Shown: piece after piece, positions 29,601-42,002 of the stretch
Layout: each line of letters begins with the position of its first letter
How positions within the stretch are numbered: the first letter of the stretch is position 1
Origin: Elmis aenea
Lineage: Eukaryota > Arthropoda > Insecta > Coleoptera > Elmidae
NCBI GenBank assembly: GCA_947652605.1
Contig: OX393583.1
Location: 7,357,222 to 7,421,221 of the forward strand
Reading direction: 5' to 3'
DNA: 64,000 nucleotides
Made by a program: the position numbers and the translations under genes
Notes under the pieces: model-generated
The model's database searches: none
What the model was told of the DNA's origin: nothing
The model's input: only the letters and a program-made list of their open reading frames with translations

Positions 29601-32600
29601 AGTTCTCCAATAGTTATATTATTGCTTAAGACTTCTTTAATACCAAAAAAGAGCAAAACAACTAGTGAACCTATATAGATTAACGTTTTTTCTTTCTCCT
29701 ACGAGCGAGGCGCTAGGAAAGCCCGACGCACTGTTGCAAGACCCTGTATAATACAGGATCATTTTATAGGTGGAAGTGCGTATAAAGACCCCACGAACCA
29801 CCGTGTAAAGGTCAACCTGATTATGTTTAACCTTTCATAAAAACAGAAACTGAAGCCCTTGTATGAGGTTCTACTTACAAAGCGTGTAATATGATACCCA
29901 TGAAGATATAGGAAAATACGAGGATCGGACGAATAATTTCTGGCCTAAGAATGAAACCTTCAGTGAAAATAGTATATTTTACAACAAGAGATGAAAGTCC
30001 AGTTTTTTTCGTGAGGTGAGATTGTTACACGAATATCGGCCACTTAATAAAGAAAGCCTATACTCGTACAACAAGAACGGTGAATCGGACTCGCGGCTAG
30101 TTCAGACGAGAATGGGGTAGGTCCGAATTAGTGACAAACTTGGAGACATCAATAAGGGCGCCACACTATTTATTCTGTAAGGTAAAATAGCGAAAAAACC
30201 TAAGAAAAGAAATAAAAGAACTCGTAGGCTTGAACGATATATGCCTTTAATAACACCAAACAATAATGACAAATAATAATAGAACTTGGAAATAATACAA
30301 TACAGGATATGCTCCTGGTCTCAACAGACTTGAAAGGCCACTAAAAAAAAAGGAAACATTCGCTGATACTGAACGAAAAAGAGAGTACGTTCTACGTATA
30401 AGGTCGGTTCTGTTCCGAGGTTTGCAAGTACCTGCTTAGAATACACAAATATGTACATAAAAATAAATAATAACACAATGAAGTTAATATAATCCAGTGG
30501 AAGAGCTCTCCTACCTAATATAAAACTTGCGGCACCAAAATCACCTCAAAATAACATAACCAAAAAAAGATACCTTGCAAACTAAGTACGGTACCTAGCT
30601 TATTAATCGTAAGGTACGAATAAAAAGAAATCGTGACAACGAAAGCCACTCAAAGATTGTTGAGAACGTAGGATACTATCATGGACGTAAAGTCCTGTTA
30701 ACAACAATACAAGAATTGATTTAAATATTAATAAATGACACTAGCAAAAATACAACGTAATGAACTAAACGTTAATACATAACGCCAAAGCAAAATAGTG
30801 AACTAACTGTAGTACGAGCTGAGGGCTCTACAATAGTTAACGTAAGATAATAAATGGTCAACATAGAATCGAAACGTAGCAACGAATCAGAACGTAGCTG
30901 ATGGTTAAATATCTAAGCTTAGCTTTCGCTGAGAAGAAATTCTGTTGGAAACTCCACTGGTGGCTCCAAGATTAGCAGGAGGACCACAGAAGGACGTCAA
31001 AAACAGATCCAAACGACGTAAGATAAAGGCTGGACAAAAGCTTGACCCAAGCCTGACACCTGAAAATAAATGTACGATAGCCTCACTTTCTCCACGTGGT
31101 ACAAAGAAGAGTTTACCTGTGTCGGTGTTTATAACTGATCCAATAATTTTATCGGCAGGAACGAATTCGCACAAATGGCGTGACTCAAAGAGTCTGCACC
31201 CACCGTCAATTAACTAAAATATCCGTGGACAATTTTCCACACCACAACAGGTGGCTTTGACTACAACCAAGAAAACCAGAAGAGACGTTAGAACCGGATG
31301 TAATATAATTTGGACATGCGTGGAAAAAGACTGGTCACTGGAGCTACTAAAATAAGCTGAAACTACTACTCATGGGACCTAACTCCCAATCGGACAATAA
31401 TAACGTAACAAGATGTATTCACGAGCCGTGAAGCGGCGAGTGAGCAAATCTCACCTGTATGAGGCTCATATTGAAAATTTATGCGCAAAAAATCAGTTTC
31501 AAAATTTCTCCGGACCCTTCAAACTTAGAAGAATTCCTTATCCACTAGAAAGTGGTGTGCGACCCGTTACAATTTCATAAAAATTGCAATTGGCCCTTTG
31601 GCTTTAAAGGTTGCACGGGCCTTCTTTAGATGTACTCACAGTCGCAACTACTTCGATCAACTTCAATCGTCAGTGGTTCTACACAGTTTTGTGTATTTTT
31701 TGGTCCAATTCATCAGAGAAGCCGTTTCGGCCTAACCGAACGCTGTCCATCTTCAGTGTTCATACAGCTACATTGAAAGTACGCAACCCATTATAAATTA
31801 TATAAACGATGGAGAGAGAACCCAAAGTAGAATCCAGCTCATAGTTTTTGCGGTTAGTAATTAACCCGTAATAAGAAAGTATTTTATCACTGCTCGTTCT
31901 CCAGAAGAATCCGTTTACTTTGGCCGACCTTCAAATGCAAATTGCTTGACTTTAAAGTACAACTAATGAAGGATCATACTGGAAAACCCATAAACAATTC
32001 ATGAAAAAATTGCGCTTTCCATACGCTAGGCAGAAAGCTATTTATCCCATCCTCGTACATTAAAATCATGATAATACAGAAACACTATCAGATAAGAATC
32101 CGTACAACTATGCCGATAAATGGGGGGAAAAATTCTTGAATTAACAGCCCACCCTTAGCTCTTTATTTCCACAATTTAAGCGGTGCAGGATTACCTTGAT
32201 CAAAACTTCGTTTCGTAAAGAAACGATACGCAAGAACACTTTATTCGTTTCATTTTTTGCAAATTGATTACCGTCGCGAGTAGCGTTTCACACACATTTG
32301 TTTAAAGCGCGCAGACAAATACATAAAGCTTGACACATTTCATGTTTTTAAATTCACTTCGAGCACAATTCGGCGCGGTTCTGAATTCGGCGATGTGTAA
32401 ATTCAATATTAAATGATTGACACCCCCTTTTGATGATCTAAGTGAGAGCACGTCGTTTCGTTTCAACCCCTTGCTCTCAGAAAATAGACCCAACGCGCCC
32501 TTGGCAGAGGGTCTGGTTACGCCGCGCTCGGAAGGATGACGTTCACTTACGGTAAAGGAGTGTAGGCCATTACGTTTTTAGTACGTTCGGAAAAAATGGG

Positions 32601-32850
32601 GTGTCGATATACGCATAATAGAAGTTTAAATAAAATCTTTATTTTGTCAGATAAAAATGCTTTCATTTAGACAGATACAAAAAATACGCGGCTGTAATCT
32701 TGTTGGAACGCATCTGACGAGCAGTAAACGAAAGAAGAAGTATCTGGCGTTGCCACCAAATATCTCTCATATTTGTAAACGAAATAACATTTTTTCAGAC
32801 AAATAAAAGTAATACAAACGAGCTTTTAGGACTAATTTTCTCTTTGCATA
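29601..32850. other. Long stretch without an assignable gene
   Basis: About 3.2 kb. CCCTGTATAATACAGG near 29743 is a worn mariner-type end. Apart from the antisense frame pair at 30905-31217, the sequence has only short frames. GC is somewhat higher than in neighbouring AT-rich regions. It may be old retroelement or host DNA. Confidence 0.4.
30905..31217. other. Overlapping frames on both strands, function unknown
   Basis: A 90-codon frame on plus (30945-31217) and an 89-codon frame on minus (30905-31174) overlap almost fully. The minus frame can extend upstream without ATG (through a CRLFESRHLCEFVPADKI-like stretch). Neither shows a motif I know. Long stop-free sequence on two strands in AT-rich DNA hints at former coding sequence, but this is weak. 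Confidence 0.25.
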
Positions 32851-32852
32851 AA

Positions 32853-34330
32853 CAGGGTCAGCCAATAGGTATGACGAGGTTTAAGTAGGCGATAAAAAAC
32901 CAATCACATGTTCAAAAACTGAATTTAATAGCTTAAATTATGCAACTTTACTTTATACACCTAGTGTTTAAAAATAACTTCGTTCAAATGATTTCCATGA
33001 GAATTAATACTTAAACGTAATCTCGTAACGCTGCAATACATGTCCCATACTTCAAGTTCAATTGCAAGATTTACTTCTTGAAGTGTGCGTGGTTTATTCC
33101 TGTACACTCTGGACTTGAAATGGCCCAATAAAAAAAAAAATCAGGGGCACTCAGATCGGGTGATCTTGCAGGCCATTGAATGTCACCGAATCGTGAGATA
33201 ACTCTTTCCGGAAAAAATTCTCGCACAGTGTCCATCGACTGAAGAGCTGTATGGGCCGTAGCACCGTCCTGTTGGAACATTACATTGTTTAAACCGAGTC
33301 TTCTTACTTCAGGCATGAGGAAGTTTTGCAGCATATCCACGTACTGATGAAAGGTAACCGTTACAGTCTGATTATCCAGTTCAAAAAAATAAGAACCAAT
33401 AATTCCTGATGTGGTGACTCCACACCAAACGGTAACTTTGGGACTGTGTAGAGGTTTTTCATGCAAATTCAAAGGATTTTGCGGAGCCCAGAATCTAGTT
33501 TTGCTTACTTACGTATCCATCTAAATGAAAATGTGCCTCATCGGTCATCATAAGTTCATTCAGTAGATTTTCATTGGCATTGAAAATGTTCACAAAATTG
33601 TACACGTGCTCTCTTATCCTGGGCTTTTAGTTTCTGAACAAGTTGAATCTTATAAGAGTGAAAGTGGAGATCGTGTTTCAAGATTCGCCGGAACGATGTG
33701 TTCGAGATGTTCAAAGCTTGAGAATGTCTTTCAGCTGAACGGGTCGGACTCTGTTCGACGGCAATTCTTGCACGTTCAATGTTCTCAGGAGAACGAACTG
33801 AACGAGTGGTACCCGAAAATTTTGAAACAACACTTCCACGAGCACGAAAGTCACGTATCCATATTGAAAGAGTTCTGTCTGTGGGTATTTTTCCGTGTCT
33901 TGGAGCTTGGAATACACACCGAAACATTATTTGCGTTTCCACAACGCTACGGGTTTCGAAAAACTTCTGCACTGCGAAAATTAGTTGGTTTAAAAAAAAA
34001 TGCGCCATAGCTTCATGAATTGCAAAGGCTCTCAAAAATCTTTTGACGTTTTTCTCCGGAACCGTTAAAGATTTTTTCAAAAACTTTGCTCCATTTTACT
34101 TGCAAAAGATGCGCGCATTGGTAAAAAGGAGAATTTCGATTTAATCTCTTACGGTTCAATGGCCAACGCGATCGTAAAAATTACCTTTATTATTAAACTT
34201 TTCAGTTTTTCCCTTATTTTTCCGAGAAAATAGCCAGTGGCAACTCTGCAAAACATTTAGTTTTGATGTTTTTGATGCAATACACAGCCTTGGTCAGATT
34301 CTAGCGACAACATATCGTGACCTTCCCTGG
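32853..34330 (-). mobile_element. Nearly full-length mariner-like element
   Basis: The minus-strand transposase pseudogene lies between a left end (CAGGGTCAGCC, 32853) and a right end (GGTCACGATATGTTG read inward, ending near 34330 next to TA at 34331-34332). The 320 bp at 34010-34330 are the 5' region; the same sequence forms the arms of foldbacks at 60.0 and 62.5 kb. The two short termini share AGGGTCA or a near match, so the TIR is weak. Confidence 0.65.
32961..34010 (-). pseudogene. Mariner-like (IS630-Tc1-mariner) transposase, frameshifted
   Basis: Order on the minus strand: DUF4817-type helix-turn-helix (QLIFAVQKFFETRSVVETQI, about 33980-33920), a second HTH (SPTRSAERHSQALNISNTSF), YKIQLVQKLKAQDK, then after a frameshift near 33570 MMTDEAHFHLDGYVSKQN with the first catalytic Asp, VTVWCGV, FQQDGATAHTA with the second, and SPDLSAPDFFF with the third. 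Thirty-six residues separate the second and third Asp. After another shift near 33080 the tail ends HLNEVIFKH and a stop at 32961-32963. All three Asp codons survive; the frameshifts inactivate it. Confidence 0.85.
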
Positions 34331-34332
34331 TA

Positions 34333-35700
34333 ACCCCAAAATAGGTGTGCGGCAAAACGGAGGTCACCTTAGGAGTTTGATGTTTAAAATTTTTACACAA
34401 AATCTATTTACTAAGCACTTGTTTTATTTTTACCTAAAAATTATCCGGTCAAACGTGTACAAGAAATAAATATTTGAATCTTAATTGTTCCACGCTTCAA
34501 AAACTAAAGTTGTAGGGTCTTTTGGCACTATGCTTATAACGCAAATATTTTAGTGAATTACAGAACCTGTGTCTAGAATTTCAAAAATAACTTAAACGCT
34601 GTATACATTTTACAAAGAAATTCGACATTCATAACAAGCAAAGTTATTATTATTTTAAGTACACATATTTAAAACGGGTTTTGTTGAGTAGGCAAATGTT
34701 CGCATCAACCGACAATTTTTGATGTGTCATTGGATAGGAAGAAAAAACAAACGCTAATCATGTAATTACCCACTATAGCAACGTTAAGAATAATAAAAGC
34801 TAACGAACTTACAATTATTTATTGAGCGTAGCATAAAAAAATATGATTAAAGTATATTGGCGTGTGAAGCAAACACAATGTAAAAAAAACCGTAATGGAT
34901 TCATCAGAAATAATAAAAATGTCAAAATACCTAAAAAAAAATCAATTTTATGTTTTTATGAAGTTAAGTAATTTTTAAAACGTCTCTAGTGAGTAGGAAC
35001 ATAAATTGTTCAAGCAAACTGCATTTGAAACAAGGTGCTACTATATTTTGGACGAAAGACTAATGTAGTAATCCCAATTGGAAGGAAGAAATTTCAATCC
35101 TTTTCCAAAATTTAAATTGTTTCAAACTGTATACAAAACAAACGCGAAGTTTTCCACCTTGCTTTGTGGTTTATAGAAGGATTTGCAAGGCCCTTTGGTA
35201 TACTGTGTGTATTAAATATCAAACTCGTTATTAGCCGATCGTAAATTACAAGGAATTTTATATAAATCAAATGTGTCACTGCATCCAGCCTTATTTTTGG
35301 AAGGTTGCCAGCCCGTACTACAGTTGTATTTTATAATAAAGAAACTACTGACAGATTCCAGTCCTCATGAACCAGGGATTTTTTGTTAAATTAAATTGAG
35401 TAATAAAATCTTTAGCACTTCTTTAATCAAGTATACGATACAATTCCCTGATCGAATATTTTTATTTGTATGATCAGTAGTAATTACTGCTTTTGTAGTT
35501 CTTGGTGCTGAAGCAATCAGAAAATTATTTTTGTATTGGCAGCTTTTATTTTACCGCTGTAGACGAAATTGGAATTTTAAAGAGTAAAATTTTACCATAA
35601 TTTTTTAATTTTGAAAAACCAAACAGCATGTTATGAAAGTTTTCAATTGGTGGTTTTAAAATTAACTTATAAACGATTCAGATTTTTAATTGATTATAAA
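34333..35700. other. No recognisable gene
   Basis: About 1.4 kb of AT-rich DNA with no named feature. Confidence 0.4.
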
Positions 35701-35739
35701 TATTTGCCTTTTAGGTTGAGCAAAATGGATCTAGCATAC

Positions 35740-36260
35740 GAATCACCCTGTATATTATTTTAAAACTTAAACTAGTCAGCAACCACTATCACACCATAGA
35801 GCTTCGAATAAATCTGTCCCCTAATTTTTGTTTGTCTCATAACTTTTTTGTGGTTACCATTAGAACAATTTTATTTGTACTTTCTTGGTGTACTTTTTCA
35901 TGCTATTTATAAAAATAAATAAGGCAAATGGTATCTTATTAGACAGAGGAAATAAAGCACATTTAACTATTCCAAAGCCAACCTGATGGCCCATTAAAAA
36001 AAATCAAATTAGGGGTAATACCTCGAAAATGGTGAGTGTTACAAAAAGTCTAAAGTAATAGTTAGATTCTACATATAAAGTGCCCTAAGAAAGTACAAAT
36101 GAAATTGATCCGATGAGTAGAACGAAAAAGTTATGAGCGAAAAAAGAAATTTAAATTTTCATGTTTTTTGCTATAACTCCTGATGTGCGAGAAATTTTGT
36201 ACTTTTTTTTTAAGAGATGATAGTGCCCGTCATAGTTGTAGAAGTAATAACTTCTTTAAG
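35740..36260. repeat. Mosaic of mariner-like and foldback-family repeats
   Basis: CACCCTGTATATT at 35745 is a mariner-type end. The stretch 35840-36230 (for example CTCATAACTTTTTTGTGG and AAGAAAGTACAAATGAAATT) matches the arms of the foldback at 48.8-50.6 kb in both orientations. Confidence 0.5.
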
Positions 36261-36389
36261 CTCCTTGCGGATGTTTCTGTGACTTTATGTTTGAGGTTAG
36301 GTCATCAGCCTAACGCTTCTTGGTTAACTTGCATATTTATTCTTGAATTAAGATAGTTTAGTTCTGTTCCTGGTTACATATCTAATTTA

Positions 36390-38015
36390 CGATTTTTTTC
36401 TTTTTTGTTTCTGGCAATGTTTCATTTCAGTTCAACTTTTATTACTTCTCTGTGTTTCTCTAATGGTTGTTTTCTTCCATGGGCGTTCTCTTCTCCGTTT
36501 TCCTTTCACATTAAAAACTAAGCCTTGTTCTGTAATTTCCGCATTTCCTTTCCGTAGGTTCGATCCACTTCCATTTTATTTTTCTTATTGTTGTATCCAT
36601 TAGTTCTTGGTGCGTGAGATGCCATAAGTCTTCGTTTGATATTATGTTGGGTCAATATACAGAGTGTGTAAAAATTAGCGGAAGCGCTACACGTGGCGAT
36701 GTTCTTCGTAAAATTTTAAGTCGAAAATTTTAATACGAAAATGTTGTACCATGCTTGCTGTGTCTGCAAGAGGTCCTCAAAGTTTGGACAATTAGTCCTT
36801 TAATAAGCGTTATTATTTAATACTTGCAAATGAAAAAGCTGCAATTTGGAATAAAAATAAATTTCGAATAGTATTTTTTCCTAGATATTGTGTTCTTCTT
36901 TACAAAAATTGATGTTGAAAATATGTTAATCACTGATTTGAATGAAAATAATACACATGGCAACATTGTCATTAGCTGTCATCTCTGTTTTTCTCGTAAT
37001 TATTTCTAGTTTGTGTTTTACGATACCCAAAAGTTTGCAGCTATGTTTACGAATTGAAGGCTTTCAGTTAGAACAAAAATTGTAAATACCTAAAAAAAAA
37101 TTGCTGATAAAAAAATGTCCAAACGCAAATCAATGTATGCAATGTTGCCAATTTTTTTTTTTTTCTTTAAATGGTTCCTGAGGCCATAGGTAGTATGGTA
37201 CAACATTTTTGTATCAAGATTTTCGACCTAGAATTTTACGAAGAACATCGTCACGTGTAGCGCTTCCGCCAATTTATACACACCCTGTATATTCATTATT
37301 CTTCGCAAGCATTTGTTAACAAAAACTTAAATTTTGGTGTCATCGGTTTTGTTTATTGTCCATGCAGCCATAGAAAAAAATGCTTTTAAGGTTAGTTGTA
37401 AAATTTCTGATTTTCGTTCTTGTTGTTAACTCTTTTGATGGCCATATCTTCCTTAGTCTATTAAATGTTATCTGTGCTTTATTTACTCTATTTTGAATCT
37501 CTTTATGGCAAGTTCCATCTTCGACCAATATACTTCCTAGATGTGCTTCTTTTTCTACTTGGTGTTCGTCTATTATCACATAATCTGTGTCATTTGAGGT
37601 TATCGACATCATTTTGGTTTTGTTGGGGTAATCTCTAGACCTAGTGTCTTCGCATTTTCTCGAAGTTTGTCTATTTCGTTTTGCATATGTTTAATTTCCT
37701 CTGTTATAAGGCTTAAGTCATCCGCAAACTCAAGGTTATCCAGATATTTGCCAAAACTCCTAGTTAGTCAATTTTAATTCTTCATTAGCCAGTCTGTGGA
37801 AATCAAGAACAGGAGGGAAGAGAGTAGTAAGCATCCTTGTCTTACCCCTTTGTTTGCATTGATTTTCTTTGTTTTTTGCCCTTTCTATTCCATTACTACT
37901 CCATAGTCTTGGTATAGTGTTTTAATCATATTTATCAATTTCTTAGGAATTCCGTATTGTTGTAAGATAAGCCAAAGGGTTTGTTGGTCTATGGAGTCAT
38001 ACTTAAGAATAAGTC
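36390..38015 (-). pseudogene. RTE-like LINE ORF2, split by a MITE
   Basis: Minus-strand reading from 38015: YDSIDQQTLWLILQQYGIPK (motif A region), GVRQGCLLLSSLLFLI (about 37840), FADDLSLITEEI (box C, about 37720), SILVEDGTCHKEIQNRVNKA (about 37530), then, across the MITE at 36660-37287, YWPNIISNEDLWHLT, IRKIKWKWIE and GKRRRERPWK (about 36450). Frameshifts and stops are scattered. Compared with full ORF2, the endonuclease and the start of the RT are missing. Confidence 0.75.
36660..37287. mobile_element. Mariner-type MITE, copy 1
   Basis: Inverted termini of about 60 bp start CAGAGTGTGTAAAAATTAGC (left) and end CACACCCTG (right), flanked by TA (36658-36659, 37288-37289). A second copy is at 49267-49891. 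It interrupts the LINE, whose reading continues on both sides. Near its middle lies a short frame ending like a mariner-like transposase tail. Confidence 0.85.
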
Positions 38016-39004
38016 ATTCGACTTAAGTAAACCTGTATCCCTTAAAATAAGCGAGATTCTCATGGTGGTAGTGTTATCAGGGATGGTTTACCTATCTAAT
38101 TTTTGATACATTTCGACCATTAAACTTGAAATATTTGTCCAATTTACAAATGTACAATCCGAAACACGCCATAAACACACCCCAATTTATGAATTCGTTA
38201 AATGATCAATGTCGCGAACGCGATTTAACATGTGTTCAAAAAATACATAAATTTAGATTCCCAACTCATCAACATAACGCTCCAATTATTTTTTTATATT
38301 AAATTGCGTTTGGCACGCCGTTGCTGCCATCCAGCGAGCCGGGTCCGCCCGCCGTCAGTCTGAAATCCATTTACACATCGCATACACCTAATCCTCTCGA
38401 AATAGAAATGATTAATAACCGTATTGGCATGTAGGTTTTCCCTTCATAATTTCGAACGCGCCCCCTCCAAATAAATAAGCGTCTGGCAAAACGCGTAACG
38501 GAACATGTAACAACATTTTAATTCCGGCTGTCAATCTCTAGTCGCGTTATTCCGCATCAATTTGAGCGTAATAAATAGATCAGAGCGGCTACCGCAGATT
38601 GCATATTATAAACATTGTGCTCGGTGGCTCCCCCAGCAAACTCAATATTGTTTGGCTCCTGCTACCGTTAATAGACCGTGCTAGTGGCGTGTAATCGAGG
38701 AATGGAACGTTGCTAGTAGCCTTTGTATTAACTAGCATATGTTTAAAGCCCAGAAAGACATAATAAATACATGTAATCACTACCATGGTTAATCGATGCT
38801 TATTTATACAGCTGCAATATTGTCATTCCAACTAATACATATGTGGTGTATGTATAAGCCGCAATATTGTCATTCCAACTAATACATATGTGGTGTATGT
38901 ATAAGCCAAGACTTGTATGTAATCGCATGATGGTTACATTTGATATTGTTTTATTTCTTACGGTATATAGCATGGATTTCGTTTCAACTTTGCTATAGAT
39001 AAAA
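38016..39004. other. No recognisable gene; GC-richer patch
   Basis: Contains a worn mariner-type segment (about 38028-38090). The patch 38310-38560 is GC-richer and not recognisably repetitive, so may be host sequence. A 47-bp tandem duplication is listed separately. Confidence 0.4.
38814..38907. repeat. 47-bp exact tandem duplication
   Basis: Two identical 47-bp units (38814-38860, 38861-38907) beginning GCAATATTGTCATTCCAACT. The identity shows a recent event. Confidence 0.95.
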
Positions 39005-39240
39005 TTGTTGACAAAATAGAATTATCAATAGGTTAACTTAAATGGTTCGGACACTTAGTAAGAATGAACGAGGATAGACAGGTGAAACGCATATGGGAAG
39101 CAAAAGTGTAGGGGGAAAACTAGAGAAAAACCTAGCACAGTGGCAGAAACGCAATGTACATGGAATTGAAAGGGTCTAGCAAACTGGTAAAGGACAGAAA
39201 ACAGTAAAGAAAGTTTGTGCACAAAACAGTCTAGAGACAG
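39005..39240 (+). pseudogene. LINE ORF2 C-terminal fragment
   Basis: Reads LKWFGHLVRMNEDRQVKRIW and EAKV, the LxWxGHxxRM block, then decayed downstream sequence. No RT core. Confidence 0.6.
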
Positions 39241-39330
39241 AAAAGATTGATTTTGATTTTGTTATACGTATTTTTGAACCGTTAAAGATAAATAGGTACG
39301 ATGATTAGTAATGTAATATCTTTTATTTTT

Positions 39331-39775
39331 GTTAACAGATGTCTCCAAATTATTTGCAATATGTTTTGGCCAGAAAGAGTAACCAACGAAGAACTATGGA
39401 GGATGAGAGAAGAAGAAAAACTGGAAATAATAATAAAAAGGCGAAAATGGACCTGGATAGGGCACACATTCCGAAAATCGACTACAAGTAGGTATAGTGA
39501 GAGAATCAATGAATTATAGTGCACCAGGACGAAGAAAGAGAGGAAGACCACCAAATACATGGAAACGAACAATTTCTAAAAAACTCTAACAAAAGAGACA
39601 TAATGTAGAATGAAGCCAAAAGAATAGCGAGAAATAGAAGTGAGTGAAATAGTGCAAGAATAAAATAGGCGGCGCGCAAGGGTAGAAACCTTGCCACCAT
39701 TAGGTCCACTGCAACAGAAACACCGAAGGTGCCCTTTGCTTTGGGAGCTACAAGATATATGATGATCTTTTATTT
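39331..39775 (+). pseudogene. RTE-like LINE 3' end
   Basis: Reads FVNRCLQIICNMFWPERVTN, EELWRMREEEKLEIIIKRRK and WTWIGHTFRK, then one frame over GRRKRGRPPNTWKRTISKK. The same C-terminal block is seen on the minus strand at 36.4-36.65 kb. A GC-richer 3'-UTR (GGCGCGCAAGGGTAGAAACC near 39670) and a GATGAT-like tail follow. Confidence 0.7.
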
Positions 39776-39879
39776 AAAATAAAATACAGTAGTTGAATTA
39801 TTACCCTACAAATTAATTCTGTGCTTTTTTTAACGAATATTAAAGTTCATTAATAAAACAACTAAAAGTCTTAAAGCCT

Positions 39880-40563
39880 TAAGTCACTTATCATGTAGTT
39901 TACAATCCCATCAAGATAAAAACTTGACAGTTTTGAGTTAAAAAAGTTTGCAATGATATTTCGCACCTTTTTTAATGCCGAAGTGGCTATCTGCCGGGTG
40001 ATGCTACAGCGCCCAAAACAGGTTGTAACCAGGAGCCATATCTGGTGAGTAAGTTGCATGGGAGAGAACTTCCCAGAGTTAAGATGACTTCTTTCGTCCC
40101 TTTTGCGATATGTGGTTTAGCAGTATCATGCAGTAAAATCACTTGGCGGCTTACTTGACCAGTAAATGGCCATTTTTCCTCCAAAATATCATCCAACTTG
40201 ATGAGTCGTTGATGATAACGCTCTGCTTTGACTTTTTCATCTGCATTCTGCGATTAACAATAGAGTACTCCTTTCATATCCCACCAAATACAAAGCAGCA
40301 CGTTTTTGGAGTGGATATTCGGCTTTGCAGTAGATGTTGATGCCTGTCTTAAGACAACCCACGATATTCTGCGTTTGGGATTGTCATATAGAACCCAATT
40401 TTCATATTTTCCTTCTTAGACAATAAAGTCACGGCTGTTGACCAGAAAGCTCTCGATCACTGAGGTCAAAATTTTCAACACCAAATCACGGGTAACATTA
40501 CTTGTAGGTTTTGTGCGTTATAGATCATTTCAGCAGCTGTAGCAGCATTTTTTAAATTGGAAC
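39880..40563 (-). pseudogene. mariner transposase, internally deleted
   Basis: Minus-strand frames read LKNAATAAEMIYNA (HTH start, about 40550), ENFDLSDRELSGQ, then directly [16 protein letters not shown] (about 40400), [36 protein letters not shown] with the second Asp (about 40110), HATYSPDMAP with the third, and SKLSSFYLDGIVNY near the C-terminus. This is a DD34D mariner-type enzyme. The DNA-binding and catalytic parts are fused by a deletion, and stops are present. A different lineage from the DUF4817-type elements in the window. Confidence 0.75.
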
Positions 40564-40723
40564 ATCCGTTAACATTTTTCAAATTCTTCTTTTTTTTTTA
40601 GTAAGGTTGGCGCCCCTAGGCTATTGCCTAGAGTCACCACGGTAAAACCGGCCCCGTTTGTAGGTAAAAATGCGATATTAAATAGAAGAATTGAATTAGT
40701 AGGGTTTAATAGTATAATACATA

Positions 40724-40985
40724 GCAAGAGTTGTAAAAAGCATATTACGCACGAGTGCGTAATTGCTGTACAACTCGTGTTATGTACCTTACTTTTTCTA
40801 CGATCACATAATATTTACGATTTTAACGGCGTTTTGGCTAATATACGCATGTATTTACGTTGTCTTGTCAATTTTGACGTAAGCCTACTTTGATCTTTCT
40901 AGACAAGTGTGCGTTGTGTTTACCGTGCGTTAGGACTCACTTACAAACTGTACGGTAAGTCATTTACATTAGTGGTCGTAGAAAA
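40724..40985. repeat. Third copy of the 142-bp repeat family
   Basis: Matches 16884-17025 and 18092-18449 with changes: an internal stretch around GAATGGAAAAGTTGCG is missing. It includes ACAACTCGTGTTATG and TTGTCTTGTCAATTTTGACG. Without a LINE beside it, this copy shows that the repeat exists on its own. Confidence 0.75.
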
Positions 40986-40990
40986 AATTA

Positions 40991-41870
40991 GTTAATTAAT
41001 CCATTTTCAGGCAAAAACTTTAATCGCAGGGTAGGTTTAAAATTAACAGTTTGCTTAATTTCTGAGAGGCAGAAGTCAATTTTTTCTATATATTTTGAGT
41101 TTCATTCTCTGCTTTTTCAATTTTTTTAAATTAAACATGAATGAATTTGTGTTATTCAGTAAATGTTTTGCTAGTGTTTTTATCATCTCTTTCTATTATA
41201 TCTCTATTCACGTGCCAATGTCAACTTATAACTAGGTACGTGAGCTACCCTAACTCAAACACATCCATTTCTCACCTGTCCTTCCCCAGCGCCATGCAGC
41301 AGACAATGCATGAATTGGTTCTGATTATTTGTACGCACTTTGGGCTTGTATATCGAGGCCCTCTAAAACTAGGGCACTCTGTTTACCGCTAAAATAGATT
41401 GCGAACGATTATAAGGGTTAGGAGTGCATTATCACGGACAGACACGGGATCCAGAGTCCACCTTTATCGCTTTCTTTTTTTATATTAATAGGGGTGTGAA
41501 CGCTAACACGGCAATATTTATTTTACATATAATGGTCAGGGCTGCGCGCTTATCTTCTCAGCTGCTTCATAATGAGGCATTGTAAATTCATAACCGCATA
41601 TATCATCGGTAAATGTCATGTTGTGTGCATAAAAAGTTGACAGGAGAGATAAGTTCTTCCTATTTAGTACGCATTGTGAAGATAAATTACTATCTATTGA
41701 TTGGGATTTGTAAAATTCAGCAGATATTTAACAGTAATAATTTTTTAAACAGTTATAATTTAAAACAAAAAGTAATTAACAATGTTTTCTGTACACGCGA
41801 ATTTCCAAATTAGCTACATCATAAAATGCCTGGGAAATTATAGTAGAAAATTCGGATATTATAAATTGAT
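40991..41870. other. No recognisable gene
   Basis: Unassigned. An 83-codon frame at 41141-41392 has a hydrophobic start but no known motif. Confidence 0.4.
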
Positions 41871-41873
41871 TTA

Positions 41874-41941
41874 TACAGGGTGTTAGAAATTCGAGTTTAA
41901 ACTTGGGGATCTCGCTTATTATAATAATAATAATAATAATA
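41874..41941. repeat. Mariner-type end joined to a LINE (TAA)n tail
   Basis: TACAGGGTGTTAGAAATTCG to CTCGCTTATTATAA matches the 26571 element end, then passes into about seven TAA units (41918-41941) that form the tail of the LINE on the minus strand. Confidence 0.65.
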
Positions 41942-42002
41942 GGCTTTATTTAGTTATAAAAGAAACTATTTATACATCAATCTTTACAACTAGTACTTTA
42001 AA

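Noticed and set aside
33606..34018. Plus-strand frames of 134 and 79 codons
   Set aside because: Antisense of the mariner-like transposase helix-turn-helix region on the minus strand.
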